Part shown: piece by piece, positions 62,999-64,000 of the stretch
How the letters are laid out: each line of letters opens with the position of its first letter
How positions within the stretch are numbered: position 1 is the first letter of the stretch
Assembly (NCBI GenBank): GCA_003952965.2
Contig: RXIC02000124.1
Coordinates: forward strand, 1 to 64,000
DNA length: 64,000 bases
DNA from: Morella rubra
Lineage: Eukaryota; Streptophyta; Magnoliopsida; Fagales; Myricaceae
Reading direction: 5' to 3'
Program-made: the position numbers and the translations under genes
Notes under the pieces: generated by a model
Database searches by the model: none
The model's input: the letters and a program-made list of their open reading frames with translations, nothing else
What the model was told of the DNA's origin: nothing

Positions 62999-64000
62999 GA
63001 AGAGAGTTTCAGGTGTTGGTACTTTCTAAGTAAAGTAATATGTCGCTGGTTCCATGAAAGCGCTTGCAACTGGCCCCGAGTATATTTAGTTTTAATCACG
63101 TGGGACATTTGCTAGATTCGTTTTTTTAATTATTCTCAGAAAAACTATTTCTTTTTTTATTATTTAGTTCATTATTTATGCGTTTTGATACTTTCTGTTT
63201 TTAGTAGTTGAAGTGCCTGATAACGACAAATGCTCCACATCAGCCGTCGTGTTAGCTAGCCCGTGGTTTAGTTCAAGCTAAAGTTCACACCACCTGTTAT
63301 TTTAAGTAATTTCCAATTCTGCTTAGGAAAAAAAAAAGAAGTAATTTCCAATTCCCTTTATTTCATCTACTATTTATTTTTTTTCTCACACTTATTTGCT
63401 CGTAGAAGTTGATTATGTGGGTTTTGATGTGACGTAAATTAATGTTTCTTTTAATGGTTGTTAAAAGTCAATTATTCGGGGTTTGGTTTGAAGCAAAGGG
63501 GCTGGCTTTTCTAAATGGGTCTTAATTAAGACACACCACGTAGGGAGATTCATATTAGATTTTGGCTTAAGCAGATCAATATGGAGTGGAATCGTCTGCA
63601 ATTTGGCAGATGCAATTCAGAAAGAGAATGATGGGTTCCACTTCCTACCTGGGTAAGTGGGTGCTGTTTGACAGATGTGAATCCTGCTCGGAACCCACCA
63701 CTCACTCTCATTTTCTCTCCGAGGAGCAATTCGGTCACTACAGAGATCCTCGTCTGATCAATATATACTTATCGGCCAGCAAGATAAAGAAGCCTGATCA
63801 TCAGCATTCTTCTTTTTCTTTTTTTTTTTTCAAATAATTTTTTTTTGAAGTTTCATCAGAAATGCGTTTCCCAATTGTTGAATTAGTTGTTGTTAAAAGT
63901 CATGTAACCAAAAAGCAGAATAAAAGGTCAATGGAATCTGAACATGACCAAAAAAAAAAGAGAATTCTAGAGGTCTAAAGACTAAACGTGATACATAAAA
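62999..64000. other. Promoter side of the second ERF, no further gene seen
   Basis: AT-rich with several T runs. No GCC box (GCCGCC) was noticed near the TATA element. The open frames at about 63550-63840 show no domain motifs and have no exon-like structure that I could join. Confidence 0.5.

Noticed and set aside
1-64000. CRISPR arrays, operons, bacterial signals, tRNA or rRNA genes
   Set aside because: None seen. The direct repeats are few and are explained by local duplications or transposons, and the gene structures are eukaryotic.
1-64000. A new multi-gene biological system
   Set aside because: All genes belong to known plant families with unrelated roles, and their adjacency is explained by ancestral gene order and one tandem ERF duplication.

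Overview
This is nuclear DNA from a flowering plant, most likely a eudicot. The genes have many short coding exons separated by AT-rich introns, nearly all with GT-AG borders. The intergenic DNA is AT-rich, full of homopolymers and scattered with small DNA transposons. Every gene found is a recognisable plant family. The species cannot be fixed from the sequence alone.

Layout: (1) 1-7985, minus strand: 5' two-thirds of a VAD1-type GRAM + VASt gene, running off the left edge. (2) 9276-10178, minus: intronless GT31 galactosyltransferase. (3) 10.2-19.8 kb: gene-free, with one well-bounded hAT MITE, a GC-richer insert and a long pyrimidine tract. (4) 21263-24670, plus: AGC-VIII protein kinase with two coding exons and a probable intron in the 5' leader. 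(5) 24.7-31.4 kb: transposon-rich, including three TIR elements side by side and a 1.07 kb hAT element. (6) 31490-36537, minus: DUF630/DUF632 (NRG2/REL2-type) gene with an in-frame stop in exon 3. (7) 39691-48743, minus: PP2A leucine carboxyl methyltransferase (LCMT1/SBI1), 13 exons, with a suspicious duplication around exon 4. (8) 50116-55398, plus: CSN7 of the COP9 signalosome, 9 exons, divergent from LCMT1. (9) 57634-58335 and 61941-62894, both minus: a tandem pair of group IX ERF transcription factors, separated by a duplicated non-coding segment, a small hAT element and one CACTA-like end.

The order CSN7 - LCMT1 - DUF630/632 - VAD1 matches, from memory, Arabidopsis At1g02090-At1g02120. 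The kinase and the GT31 gene sit between the last two here. The genes are not functionally one pathway: they cover protein turnover (CSN7), PP2A control (LCMT1), cell-death restraint (VAD1), ethylene/defence transcription (ERFs), a polarity/auxin-type kinase and glycosylation.

I found no convincing new biological system. The observations most worth checking are: an exact 370-bp repeat carrying LCMT1 exon 4, with an interleaved sequence between the copies that looks like a consensus or assembly artefact; local indels and a stop in an otherwise intact DUF632 gene, perhaps of the same origin; an ERF whose N-terminal module is duplicated in tandem; and several transposons whose exact ends and target-site duplications can be read directly.
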